Assembly (NCBI RefSeq): GCF_000429945.1
Contig: NZ_AUCV01000029.1
Location: forward strand, 20,672 to 84,671
DNA length: 64,000 bases
From: Desulfogranum japonicum DSM 18378
Lineage (GTDB): Bacteria > Desulfobacterota > Desulfobulbia > Desulfobulbales > Desulfobulbaceae
Direction of reading: 5' to 3'
The translations under genes and the position numbers were made by a program. Under the pieces are notes generated by a model. It saw nothing but the letters and a program-made list of their open reading frames with translations, did not search any database and had not been told where the DNA came from. Shown here piece after piece: positions 1 through 8,057 of the stretch (positions are counted from its first letter, which is position 1; every line of letters begins with the position of its first letter).

Positions 1-585
1 AATCTGTTTCTGCCTGGTATTATTGGTTCTAAAAAGGACTGTGCTGGAGTGATTGGCGGTACTGCCTATCTGGACAATTGTGATATCTGCGTTGGCGGCA
101 ACACCGGCAATACGCCGTGTACGCAGGATTGTTCCGGTGTCTGGGGGGGCACTGCGGCCATTGATAATTGCGGCGTGTGTGTGGGCGGCACTACGGGACA
201 AATCGCATGTACTCAGGATTGCAATGGGGTCTGGGGAGGGACCGCCACTGTCGATAGCTGCGGGATTTGCGGTGGCGATGGAACAACGTGTGACAATTTG
301 AACCTGGGAGTGACATGTTCAGGTACTTGCGGACCTAGCTCTATTTGTCAATACAAAGATGTCGTCGGTGCCGAGGAATGTAGTGGCTCAGAACTTGACA
401 GGCCATGCATAGGAAGTAGTGCAGGCATGTATTGTTCTGACTCCTGCTTAACAGACAATGATTGTGCAAATGGAAATATTGACATGAAATGCCTGAATAA
501 TTGTCCAGGTGCCCCTGAAGAGTATCTGGGAGTCTGCTGGAGTGAGTCGGATTATGCCATCATTAAAGGATGGTACTGTAACTGA
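1..585 (+). CDS. Cys/Gly-rich repeat protein, C-terminal part (5' end outside window)
   Basis: The frame is open from base 1 with no start, so this is the 3' part of a longer gene; the GTG at 49 is internal. Three tandem units of about 30 residues follow the pattern D-C-x-G-V-W-G-G-T-A-x-x-D-x-C-G-x-C, spaced by T-Q-D-C linkers. They are followed by a different Cys-rich domain of about 90 residues. Such repeats are seen in large secreted or surface proteins of marine and sediment bacteria and are thought to be disulfide-bonded. The stop codon (583-585) lies inside the end of a dispersed repeat (578-728), so the C-terminus may have been set by that insertion. An extracellular location is inference; no signal is visible because the N-terminus is missing. 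Confidence 0.7.
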   Translation, partial: NLFLPGIIGSKKDCAGVIGGTAYLDNCDICVGGNTGNTPCTQDCSGVWGGTAAIDNCGVCVGGTTGQIACTQDCNGVWGGTATVDSCGICGGDGTTCDNLNLGVTCSGTCGPSSICQYKDVVGAEECSGSELDRPCIGSSAGMYCSDSCLTDNDCANGNIDMKCLNNCPGAPEEYLGVCWSESDYAIIKGWYCN

Positions 586-728
586 TCGTTTCCTGTAGCA
601 AATTTCCATACTCTCCATGTAACTGCTTACAGCGGATCTAAAGTTTTCGCAAATTGGCTGGCACAGTATGTTGGCCCACATGTAAGCCAGTTTGATCGCC
701 GAAAGATCAGAGTGCTGTGAGTGGTTAT
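578..728 (-). repeat. Dispersed repeat family A, copy 1 (inverted)
   Basis: This is a 151-bp element reading on the minus strand from ATAACCACTC to CGATCAGTTAC. It matches the copies at 9432, 11048, 23454 and 39669 in order: GTAACTGyT edge, TGATCTTTCCGCGATCA core, CGAAA-CTCAGGCACC block, GTAAGCAGTTACA, and a GAGTAGTTAC edge. The ends form short imperfect inverted repeats (GTAACT). It overlaps the stop codon of the upstream Cys-rich gene. Confidence 0.75.
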
Positions 729-842
729 CTCTTAAAAAAAGTTGCTTCTTCAGGCCTGTTGCAAGCATCTTCCTTCCCATGCCTGTTTCGAAGGCGCAAT
801 ACGGTCAGCACGACCCCATGGATCAGCCATGGGGGCTGGCCG

Positions 843-1196
843 TTATCCTGCCCAATTTTTCGTGAACTCATATTCTCCTTTACATGTGAGATGAATGACA
901 TGGTGGCCATAGGCATGCCCTTGGAGGGTAAATGTACCCAACTCTTGATCAAGTTCACCTTCCATGTAAAAAGTCGCTTCCTTGAATTTTCCTAAAGGTG
1001 CGTAGCCATTTGCTGTTCCTTGGGTGATGGTTAACACACCATTGATACACGCCTTTTTTACAGGACTGATTTGCCCCCGGATTGTGTATCCCTCTCCATT
1101 TCCTTCAATTTTTCCTTCCAAAATCTGTACAGTGTTGTTTATACAATTCTGATTCCGAGATTGTAAGTGTAAGCGGTAGTGTCCGTTTATAAGCAT
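843..1196 (-). CDS. Hypothetical protein, 117 aa
   Basis: This compact soluble protein starts MLINGHYRLHL and is rich in alternating beta-type segments and Gly-x-Gly turns. It has no signal peptide or membrane segment. The pattern faintly recalls small GrlR-type beta-barrel regulators, but I do not recognise the family. The gene lies 24 bp downstream of the zinc-ribbon gene on the same strand and probably shares its transcript. No clear Shine-Dalgarno precedes the ATG at 1196, which fits translational coupling. The protein-like composition and strand context support a real gene. Confidence 0.5.
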   Translation of the reverse strand: MLINGHYRLHLQSRNQNCINNTVQILEGKIEGNGEGYTIRGQISPVKKACINGVLTITQGTANGYAPLGKFKEATFYMEGELDQELGTFTLQGHAYGHHVIHLTCKGEYEFTKNWAG

Positions 1197-1220
1197 TTGT
1201 TAAAATATTTCGAGGAAGAG

Positions 1221-1484
1221 TTATGTGGGTTCATGACAGTATGGACAGCGCTGGTCATCGGCCTTTCTTGGCTTTCCGCAATTGGGGCAGGAAAGAGACA
1301 CGGTTTGAGTAATGGTATTCGTACCTCTGAAGCTACACCGATTTTCCAATTGCTCCAGACGGGAGCGCAGCCCACAGACTTCTTTTCGGTATTGAGAAAC
1401 TCGGTATTGCATGAACAGTGTGTATCCGGCAAGTGCACCGAAACAGACGAACAACAGATAAAACCATCCACCGATTAACTGCAT
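1221..1484 (-). CDS. Small membrane-anchored zinc-ribbon protein, 87 aa
   Basis: One N-terminal membrane segment (about residues 5-25, GGWFYLLFVCFGALAG) is followed by a charged, coiled-coil-like stretch (about 30-48). A C-terminal zinc ribbon has two knuckles, CPNC and CPYC, about 15 residues apart. The ATG at 1484 has a good ribosome site (GGAGG 6-7 nt upstream). The fold suggests a bitopic protein with a cytoplasmic metal-binding tail. Its partner is unknown; the next gene downstream (843-1196) is probably co-transcribed. Confidence 0.65.
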   Translation of the reverse strand: MQLIGGWFYLLFVCFGALAGYTLFMQYRVSQYRKEVCGLRSRLEQLENRCSFRGTNTITQTVSLSCPNCGKPRKADDQRCPYCHEPT

Positions 1485-1684
1485 GGGATATCCTCCATAA
1501 AAAAATCATGGGCGAAAACGTGCAGCAACGCTTCTCGATAAACATGAAACGTGCTCATGCTGAACGGGCAGTTTTGTGTTTATGGCGTGGGTTACAGATG
1601 AGTTGTTGTGTATGCTAACTGCCTTAGATGTTACATCATTTATCCACAGACAGGTAGAGATAAAACAGATGGAGCGAAGGCGGG

Positions 1685-1918
1685 CTAAACGGAGAGTTTT
1701 GTAACCGTTATAATCACACCATAATTACGTTCTTCGCGGTAAAGTATTTCTCCACCTTCATTGGCAATGATTGCATCCATGCCGTCAGCCATGAGCGGTA
1801 CGCAGAGAAAAGTGAATTGCTGCCTTGGGGTCATATCTGTTAGACGTGCCCGCACGTCCGTGTATCCCCATCAGCAATCTTTTCGGTAGTCTATATCAAT
1901 GCGTATTCGTTTTCTCAT
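1685..1918 (-). CDS. Candidate small selenoprotein (or UGA-interrupted pseudogene), 77 codons
   Basis: Reading from the ATG at 1918, 15 sense codons (MRKRIRIDIDYRKDC) lead to an in-frame TGA at 1873-1871. The frame then continues open for 61 codons (WGYTDVRARL...) to TAG at 1685. The product would have a Cys-Sec pair at residues 15-16. A hairpin (GACGTG, loop CGGG, CACGTC) has its loop about 20 nt after the UGA, the spacing and loop-G expected of a bacterial SECIS. The window has a clear selenoprotein elsewhere, so the host probably decodes UGA. Against this, no Shine-Dalgarno is obvious, I do not recognise the family, and a CGA-to-TGA mutation in a decaying gene would look the same. An in-frame ATG at 1963 is an alternative start. 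Confidence 0.4.
1843..1858 (-). promoter_or_regulatory. Possible SECIS hairpin of the small UGA-containing ORF
   Basis: A perfect 6-bp stem GACGTG/CACGTC with a 4-nt loop (CGGG on the coding strand) begins 12 nt after the in-frame UGA, and the loop G lies about 20 nt after it. Known bacterial SECIS elements place a loop guanine roughly 16-37 nt after the UGA. The stem could be chance, so this depends on the ORF being real. Confidence 0.35.
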
Positions 1919-2049
1919 ATTTTTTTGAGTTATCCGTTTTTTTTGAGGTCGCTGCAGCAACATTCATTTAAAATTCTGGAAAAACAATATATTATCCAGC
2001 CTTGTTGACTTGTTGCGAAATTTTGTGGTGCTTATTATTTTCCATACCC

Positions 2050-5000
2050 TTAACTGTCCAGTGCATCCCTCACTGCTTTTCCTAACCTTTCGATGTTGTA
2101 TGGTTTTTTTAGAAAACCTCGGGCTCCTAGGGCCAGTGCATTTTTAACTGCGCTGCTTTCAGAAAAGCCGCTTATGAGTATTGCTTTTTGCTCAGGGTTG
2201 CGGTTGTGGATCTGGTTGAAAGTTTCTTCACCTGAGATCCCTGGTCCAAGGATCATATCAATGATGACCAGATCGGCGGTGTTGCTTGTAAGCCATTCCA
2301 GGGCCTGTTCACCTGTTTCTACCCCTGTAGTTTCATATCCGAGATGGTCCAGCATACGTGTCGCAATATCACGGGGCTGACGTTCATCCTCCACCACAAG
2401 AATGTGTTCGCCACTTCCTGATGCGGAGAAGGCTTCTTGCTCGGTAATGGGATGCGGCACGGCAGGCTTATCAGTACTTGGAAAATACAATTCAAAGCAA
2501 GCACCTTTATCAGGGGTGTTGGAAACAATGGCTGCCCCCTGGTGATCTTTCATTGTATTCCATACCACAGACAGTCCCAGGCCTGAACCACTTTTGGTTC
2601 CCATTGCCTTTTTACTGTAAAAAGGCTCAAAAATGTTTTCCATGTCCTGCTTGGCGATTCCCTTACCTGTGTCAACCACCCTGAGTACGGCATATTCACC
2701 CGGCTCCAGGCCATAACGTTGCAACAGTGCCTCCCCAGGGGTAACTCTCTGGGTAGATATATGTACTTTTCCTGGCTCTTCAATTGCTTCAGCAGCATTG
2801 GAAACCAGGTTCATAACACATTTTTTCACGTGGACAGGAGAACACTGTATAAGGGGAAGGTAGTCCTCGTAACTGAAAGTAAAACGTATGTGGGGACTGT
2901 TGGATTTCAGCTTGATAAACTCCGGTGAACCCAGGTATTCATTGACAAGATCATTCAGGCTGCGTACTTCCTGCACTCTGGCTACACCCCGTGCAATGGT
3001 GAGAAGATCGGCAACAACAGCGGCGGAACGCTCGCCAGCTTCTTTGAGTGCAAGGACTGGTTCTCGCAATTCGCTGTTTTTCGGCAGCTTCAACAATATG
3101 AGCTCCGGATACCCGGTAAGGGATGTTAAAATATTATTGAGATCATGGGCAACACCTCCGGCCATCAAGCCTATGGCCTCCATTTTTTGAGCACGTTGCA
3201 GCCGTTTTTCCATGACCAGTTTTTCATTTTCAGCCTGTTTTTGTTGAGTGAGGTCGTTAAAGACGAGTACTATTTCACAATTGGGCAATCGGTACACCCT
3301 TGTGTCACGCCAGCTGTCGATGTTTTTATCATGGTAATGACAAGTTGGATGTTGCTGGGGAACTCCTGTTTCCCATACCTTGCGCATCAACGGAAGTAGG
3401 CCTATATCTTCCGCAAAGGGATAGAGGTCCAGGATTGTCATACCTGCAAGGGTATTCCTTGACAGGTTGTTCATATCCATGCCTGCCTGGTTCATTTCCC
3501 TTATGCGAAAATTTCTGCCTCTGTCAACAGCTTCACACAGGGCAAGCCCGCTGCTTGAGTGTTCAAATATCTGACGAAAGAAGGCTTCATTCAGTCTGCT
3601 TGATTCCTGGGCAAGTTTCAGCTCGGCAAGGTCAAGGTCAACGCAGTAGATAGTTTTGCTTTGGTCGCTGTTCACCTGCATAACAGGTGAGGAGTAGACT
3701 GGTACCGTATTGCCGTTTTTGTGGAGGAGTTCCTGCTCAGAGGAAGGAAAAATAATACCGTGCTCGAACCAGTTGGTGAACTGAGACATACTCTGGGGAC
3801 GTTGAGCAGGAGGAAGAAGCAACTCTTCAACTTTTTTGCCAAGGGCCTCGTCTGAGGTGTAGCCGTAGAATAATTCACAGGCTTTGTTCCAATAGACGAT
3901 GCTTCTTGTTTCATCTAGTCCCCGTACAGCGAGTTTGGGAAGGTCGTTGACCAGATGGCGAAAACGCTGCTCACTGGCAGCAAGCTCTGCGGTACGTTTT
4001 TCCACTTCCTGTTCAAGGTTATTGATCAGGTTTTTAAGGCGCAATGCCATTGCATTAAAGATTTTACTTAACTGGCCGATTTCGTCGGTGGAATAGATCT
4101 GTACCTGGTTATCAAGCTCACCCATTGCAAATTTTTGCGCAGTATTGGTAAGCAGCAGAATATTTTTTGTAATTGTTGTGTGGGTCAGTTTGGCAATAAA
4201 GAAAAGAATCAGCGCGGAAATAACGGCAGCTGCCAGCATGACCACGCCGGTGACCAGCTTAAGTTGCTGAATAACCGTTTGAGAGGAGTTTATTTGATGT
4301 TGAACGTATTCGGTGAGCTTTTTAGACAAGGGACGGACTGTTTCTTCCTGGAGTGCAAAATCCCGAATTTTTCCCTCAAGTTCTTGATCAACATCGAGTA
4401 ATGCATTGGAAAGTTTTTTCTGCTCAATAAAGAGTTGATATAACCTTTCAGCATCCTGCAGCTTGAGAGATGCGTGCCGCAGAGTGACCTGGATCTCTTC
4501 AAGTGCATTTGTTGAAGACTGCATGAGGTAGCGCTGGCGGCTCAGCAGGTAATCCTTAAAATACGAGAATGCTTCTCTATGCATGGCCCGTAGATCCGGA
4601 TATTTACCAAGAGCCTTGTCGAGTTCTAGGTAGACATTGTTCAGTCTGGTTTCCAGGCCGCGTTCAGGAGCCACTTTTTGTGTAATCAGCTCCACCGCCT
4701 CAATGGATGTTGCCGCAAAGCGATTGGCAGAGCTGAGATAGAGGTTTAAATCAGCCCTGCTGATCGTTACCTTCTGCTCAGGTGTCTGCGAATATAAAAG
4801 GGTCTTCAGGCGTGTGCTGATACGTATGACTTCAGCGATTTCCCTTATGGCTGGCTGGGCATATTGTTCATGGGCTTTTTGGAGGCCAAGATAGGGGTAG
4901 TGAATAAGAAAATTGGCATGTAGCCTTTTCGCTCTTTCAAGGCCACGGTCCATTTGCAGAACCAGCTGGCCTATTTTCATGCTGTTATGAATTTTCATTT

Positions 5001-5136
5001 CTGCCCGGTGAATATGGCGAAATGCAATAAGGCCTGTGCCGATTATAAGGAGAATAAGCAGGAAGAGCAGAGAAAAAGCCAGACTGAATTTGGTTGTTAT
5101 ACCCAGATCATTCCAATTCAGTCGCTGTTTTTTCAT
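2050..5136 (-). CDS. Hybrid sensor histidine kinase (TM-HAMP-PAS-PAS-HisKA-HATPase-REC)
   Basis: A large membrane sensor kinase of about 1028 aa. Order: first membrane helix near residues 20-40, a helical periplasmic domain of about 250 residues, second helix near 300-325 (VVMLAAAVISALILFFI), HAMP, two PAS domains, then HisKA with the phospho-His in GGVAHDLNN. HATPase shows NLVSNAAEAI (N box) and GSGLGLSVV (G box). The C-terminal receiver has VVEDE and the phospho-acceptor Asp in VIIDM. It lies directly behind the solute-binding protein gene (5158), which probably presents ligand to its periplasmic domain. A GTG at 5154 is an alternative start; neither has a strong ribosome site. The receiver makes it a hybrid kinase, and no dedicated response regulator is adjacent. 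Confidence 0.88.
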   Translation of the reverse strand: MKKQRLNWNDLGITTKFSLAFSLLFLLILLIIGTGLIAFRHIHRAEMKIHNSMKIGQLVLQMDRGLERAKRLHANFLIHYPYLGLQKAHEQYAQPAIREIAEVIRISTRLKTLLYSQTPEQKVTISRADLNLYLSSANRFAATSIEAVELITQKVAPERGLETRLNNVYLELDKALGKYPDLRAMHREAFSYFKDYLLSRQRYLMQSSTNALEEIQVTLRHASLKLQDAERLYQLFIEQKKLSNALLDVDQELEGKIRDFALQEETVRPLSKKLTEYVQHQINSSQTVIQQLKLVTGVVMLAAAVISALILFFIAKLTHTTITKNILLLTNTAQKFAMGELDNQVQIYSTDEIGQLSKIFNAMALRLKNLINNLEQEVEKRTAELAASEQRFRHLVNDLPKLAVRGLDETRSIVYWNKACELFYGYTSDEALGKKVEELLLPPAQRPQSMSQFTNWFEHGIIFPSSEQELLHKNGNTVPVYSSPVMQVNSDQSKTIYCVDLDLAELKLAQESSRLNEAFFRQIFEHSSSGLALCEAVDRGRNFRIREMNQAGMDMNNLSRNTLAGMTILDLYPFAEDIGLLPLMRKVWETGVPQQHPTCHYHDKNIDSWRDTRVYRLPNCEIVLVFNDLTQQKQAENEKLVMEKRLQRAQKMEAIGLMAGGVAHDLNNILTSLTGYPELILLKLPKNSELREPVLALKEAGERSAAVVADLLTIARGVARVQEVRSLNDLVNEYLGSPEFIKLKSNSPHIRFTFSYEDYLPLIQCSPVHVKKCVMNLVSNAAEAIEEPGKVHISTQRVTPGEALLQRYGLEPGEYAVLRVVDTGKGIAKQDMENIFEPFYSKKAMGTKSGSGLGLSVVWNTMKDHQGAAIVSNTPDKGACFELYFPSTDKPAVPHPITEQEAFSASGSGEHILVVEDERQPRDIATRMLDHLGYETTGVETGEQALEWLTSNTADLVIIDMILGPGISGEETFNQIHNRNPEQKAILISGFSESSAVKNALALGARGFLKKPYNIERLGKAVRDALDS

Positions 5137-5157
5137 ATCAGGTTTGATCCACAAGGT

Positions 5158-6420
5158 TTAAAGGTGTTCTGGATAGGTATAGAGAACGTTTTTTTCAAGA
5201 CCTTTTACACCGGCGCTCGGGTCTTCCAGGCGAAGAATGTTGAATACGGAGGTTCCGCAATCCCCATATCTGTCGCAGGTAAGTGAGCCGCTTACGGCAT
5301 CATAATTGGCTATGGAATGAAGCATATTCCGCAAGGCTTGTCTGCCAATGTACAGGCTGCCGTCAGGCGAGGTTACTGATATGTTTTTTATGGCATAGAA
5401 GAGCATGTCCGCGGCATCATATGCCGTGATATAATAGCTGGTGGACGGAAGGGAGCCGAATTTTTGCAGGTATGCCGTTGTGAGCTGTTCGGTTTTTGCC
5501 CCTTCCGGAGGGCGTGGACCAACAAAGTAGAGGCCAATACCCCTATTGCCCACCGTATCAATGAAACTTTGTTCTATAAGGGCACCGTCGCTCATCAATA
5601 TCAGATCTGATAGCTCGGGACTGGCTTTTGCCTGTAGTAATATTAGGTTGCCTTCAGGTTGAAATAACGGAAAAAAAAGGAGCTCGGCACCGGCTTGAGA
5701 AACCGCAGCAAGGACAGGCTGCATTTCGGTTTCCCCTTTGGCGATGGCTGCTCCCAAGACAATTTCACCGCCCAGCTCGGCAAAAGAATTGCTGAAACTC
5801 ATGATCAGCCCTTTGCTGTAAATGTCTCCGTCATTGAGCGTAGCTGCTTTGCGAACCCCAAGTTTGTTAAAGGCAAAGAATGCAGCTGCTTTACCTGCGT
5901 TTTCTTCATTGCTAGCAGTGCGGAAAAATCCAGGCTGCCAATGTTGGCCAGCGACTCCGTTGACAGACGTCAGGTGTGGAGATGAATTGTTTCCTGATAT
6001 CATGGTGAGCCCTGCGTCGGACATTACCTGGGAAGCCGTCATAGCCGCCTGTGAGCATGTTGTTCCAAAAATGGCAACGCTTTGAGGGTCAGCAATGATT
6101 TTAAGGGCGGCATTGGCACCACCTTCTGCGGTGCAACCTGTATCTTCAACCTGCAAGGCGATAGGATGGCCTAAAAGAATATTATTGTGTTTTTCCAGGG
6201 CCAATTCCAGCCCATGCAATTGTGCGAGGCCAAGGGGGAGAACTTTGGCGTGCAGCGCCTGGAGCACACCGATTTTTATCGGTTGGCCGGGGCCTACATG
6301 AACGCAGCCGAGTTTATCTGTGCAGGTAAACTCTTTTTCAGGTTGCCGGCAACCGTTCAGTGTGACAAGTATGAGGATGAATATAAGGAGAACGCAGGGA
6401 GTGCGATGGGCTGTCTGCAT
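5158..6420 (-). CDS. Periplasmic ligand-binding lipoprotein, branched-chain amino acid (Leu/Ile/Val-type) family
   Basis: A 420-residue protein with a lipoprotein signal (hydrophobic LLIFILILVTLNGC, Cys about 24) followed by a type I periplasmic-binding fold. Recognisable segments are IKIGVLQALHAKV, the long NAALKIIADPQSVAIFGTTCS stretch (read in part) and YYITAYDAADMLFYAIK. Family members bind amino acids, amides or similar small ligands. No permease or ATPase genes are next to it. Instead, a hybrid histidine kinase starts within 25 bp downstream, so the protein probably serves as a sensory receptor component rather than a transporter part. The ligand cannot be read from the sequence. Confidence 0.85.
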   Translation of the reverse strand: MQTAHRTPCVLLIFILILVTLNGCRQPEKEFTCTDKLGCVHVGPGQPIKIGVLQALHAKVLPLGLAQLHGLELALEKHNNILLGHPIALQVEDTGCTAEGGANAALKIIADPQSVAIFGTTCSQAAMTASQVMSDAGLTMISGNNSSPHLTSVNGVAGQHWQPGFFRTASNEENAGKAAAFFAFNKLGVRKAATLNDGDIYSKGLIMSFSNSFAELGGEIVLGAAIAKGETEMQPVLAAVSQAGAELLFFPLFQPEGNLILLQAKASPELSDLILMSDGALIEQSFIDTVGNRGIGLYFVGPRPPEGAKTEQLTTAYLQKFGSLPSTSYYITAYDAADMLFYAIKNISVTSPDGSLYIGRQALRNMLHSIANYDAVSGSLTCDRYGDCGTSVFNILRLEDPSAGVKGLEKNVLYTYPEHL

Positions 6421-6582
6421 GGGCAGAACTCCAGTAAAAGGCTGTTTTCCTTTTTAAAAGGTATATGAGCTTGATTTGATACACCATACTGGAGAAAATG
6501 TATTCGGTCAATCGAAGTGTTTTTCATGTATGGTCTCCCTTTGGCAGGGGAGCGGAATCTGTCGGTGATATCCTAAAGGCGA

Positions 6583-6626
6583 GGAGGGCAAAAGGGACAC
6601 TGCTTTGACAGTACCCCTTTTTTGTG
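6583..6626. terminator. Bidirectional intrinsic terminator
   Basis: The GC-rich stem AAAGGGaCACTG / CAGTaCCCCTTTTTT lies between the end of the cytochrome gene (6646, minus strand) and the promoter-side region of the lipoprotein gene. There is a T-run on the plus strand and an A-run (GCAAAAGGG) on the other side. It would stop transcription leaving the cytochrome gene before it enters the 6420 gene. Confidence 0.5.
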
Positions 6627-6645
6627 TGTCCTAAACAGGCGGGGA

Positions 6646-7935
6646 TTATTCGATTTTTCCTGCAGCCATGCGTTGTTTGTAGATGTGCTTCAGTTCATAG
6701 AGATCCTGTTGCAGCTCAAATACTCCATGCCAATGGGCATAGTCGGGTCCTCCCATGGCTGCACCATGACGCATGCGCCGTCCCTGATGATGCCACAGGT
6801 GGTAGTATATTTTTTGGAATTCATCATCCCACGGATTCTTTTTAACCAGCCCTTTTTCCTTGAGTTCCTTTAGCATTTTGTCTGCCACATCGAAGTAGCC
6901 TTCATTGTAGAGCTCTATATGATTATCTGTCTGCTCAAAGAAGTTGTCGGTGTGGGTTTTGGTGTGGCAGTTGCTGCACACCTGTTTCATCAAGGCGCGT
7001 CCTTTTTCACCATCGCCGGTTAACATGCTGAGCGGATCTGAAGAGTTTCTGATATTTGATCTTTTTGCCCACAAATTCCATTTCAATCGTTCTGAAATGT
7101 TGTGGGTGCTTTCAAGTTCACCAATGCCGCTCTGATGACACACTGCACAGGTAGGTGCGCGGTAGTCGCCAGGTTCCCAGGAAGCCGTTGGGCTGGAATA
7201 ATTCCATTCACCGCCTTCGCTGTTATAGATATGGCCGTGTTTGCTGTTGTTGTATACCTCTATGTCAGGATGGTCTGGTCCCAAGTGACAGCTTGCACAG
7301 GCTGCAGGTTTTCTTGCTTCAGCAAGGTTGAAACGGTGCCTGGTATGGCAGACTACACAGTTGCCAACAGAACCATCTGGGTAGATTGTGCCTATTCCTG
7401 CGGCAGGCCATCCTTCTTTATTCGGCCTGTTGTCGGCTCCCAGTGTAACGACTGATCCATGACACTGCATGCAGCCCGTCATATCCGCAGCGTTTTTGAA
7501 CTTTTCAATACCCTGGCCTTCGTGGGTTTCCATGAGGGCTTTCATACTTTTATAGTTACGTCCGTCTTCGGCATGGTATTGCAGGCTCGCCCGATAGTGC
7601 CCGCTGGCATTGAATTGTTCAACTTGCTCACTATGACAGTTGGCACAGACATTTGGTGTAACTGCCACTGTTATGTACGTTGCTGTTCCTTTTACTCCGG
7701 GACATGCTTGTGACGCCAGCGGGGAGTCGGCATCAACACTGTGGCAATCAATGCAGGAGACGCCCTCCTCACTGTGCCGACTGTTTTTCCAGTCTGTCAC
7801 AATGCCGGGTTGCTTTTCAGCATGACATGTAATGCATTTTTGTCCTTCCACTTCAGTTGCGTTGGCAGCGCTTCCTGTCAAAAAGAAAGCAGCAGCCAGG
7901 CTGAGAGTGAGGGCTCCTGAGGTACGTAGTCGCAT
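6646..7935 (-). CDS. Octaheme c-type cytochrome, hydroxylamine oxidoreductase (HAO)-like
   Basis: The protein (about 429 aa) has a Sec signal peptide (LSLAAAFFLTGSAANA) and eight CxxCH heme sites: CITCH, CIDCH, CANCH, CMQCH, CVVCH, CASCH, CAVCH and CSNCH. That count and the length match the octaheme HAO family, whose members in sulfate reducers are thought to act on hydroxylamine or nitrite reductively in the periplasm. The ATG at 7935 was chosen because AGGAGG sits 6-7 nt upstream and the signal peptide follows at once; upstream in-frame codons lack both. It is a single gene with its own terminator. The reaction is inferred from the family; other octaheme reductases (such as tetrathionate reductase) are alternatives. 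Confidence 0.85.
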   Translation of the reverse strand: MRLRTSGALTLSLAAAFFLTGSAANATEVEGQKCITCHAEKQPGIVTDWKNSRHSEEGVSCIDCHSVDADSPLASQACPGVKGTATYITVAVTPNVCANCHSEQVEQFNASGHYRASLQYHAEDGRNYKSMKALMETHEGQGIEKFKNAADMTGCMQCHGSVVTLGADNRPNKEGWPAAGIGTIYPDGSVGNCVVCHTRHRFNLAEARKPAACASCHLGPDHPDIEVYNNSKHGHIYNSEGGEWNYSSPTASWEPGDYRAPTCAVCHQSGIGELESTHNISERLKWNLWAKRSNIRNSSDPLSMLTGDGEKGRALMKQVCSNCHTKTHTDNFFEQTDNHIELYNEGYFDVADKMLKELKEKGLVKKNPWDDEFQKIYYHLWHHQGRRMRHGAAMGGPDYAHWHGVFELQQDLYELKHIYKQRMAAGKIE

Positions 7936-8057
7936 GTACTCCTCCTGTGTTTTCGGTTTATGGATGATGGCTATGGGGATTGCCCCAAGGTACTGATAGC
8001 GCTGTGGCAGAAAATGAACCAATGAAAGAAAAAACATCATCTATGGAAAGACTCTCA

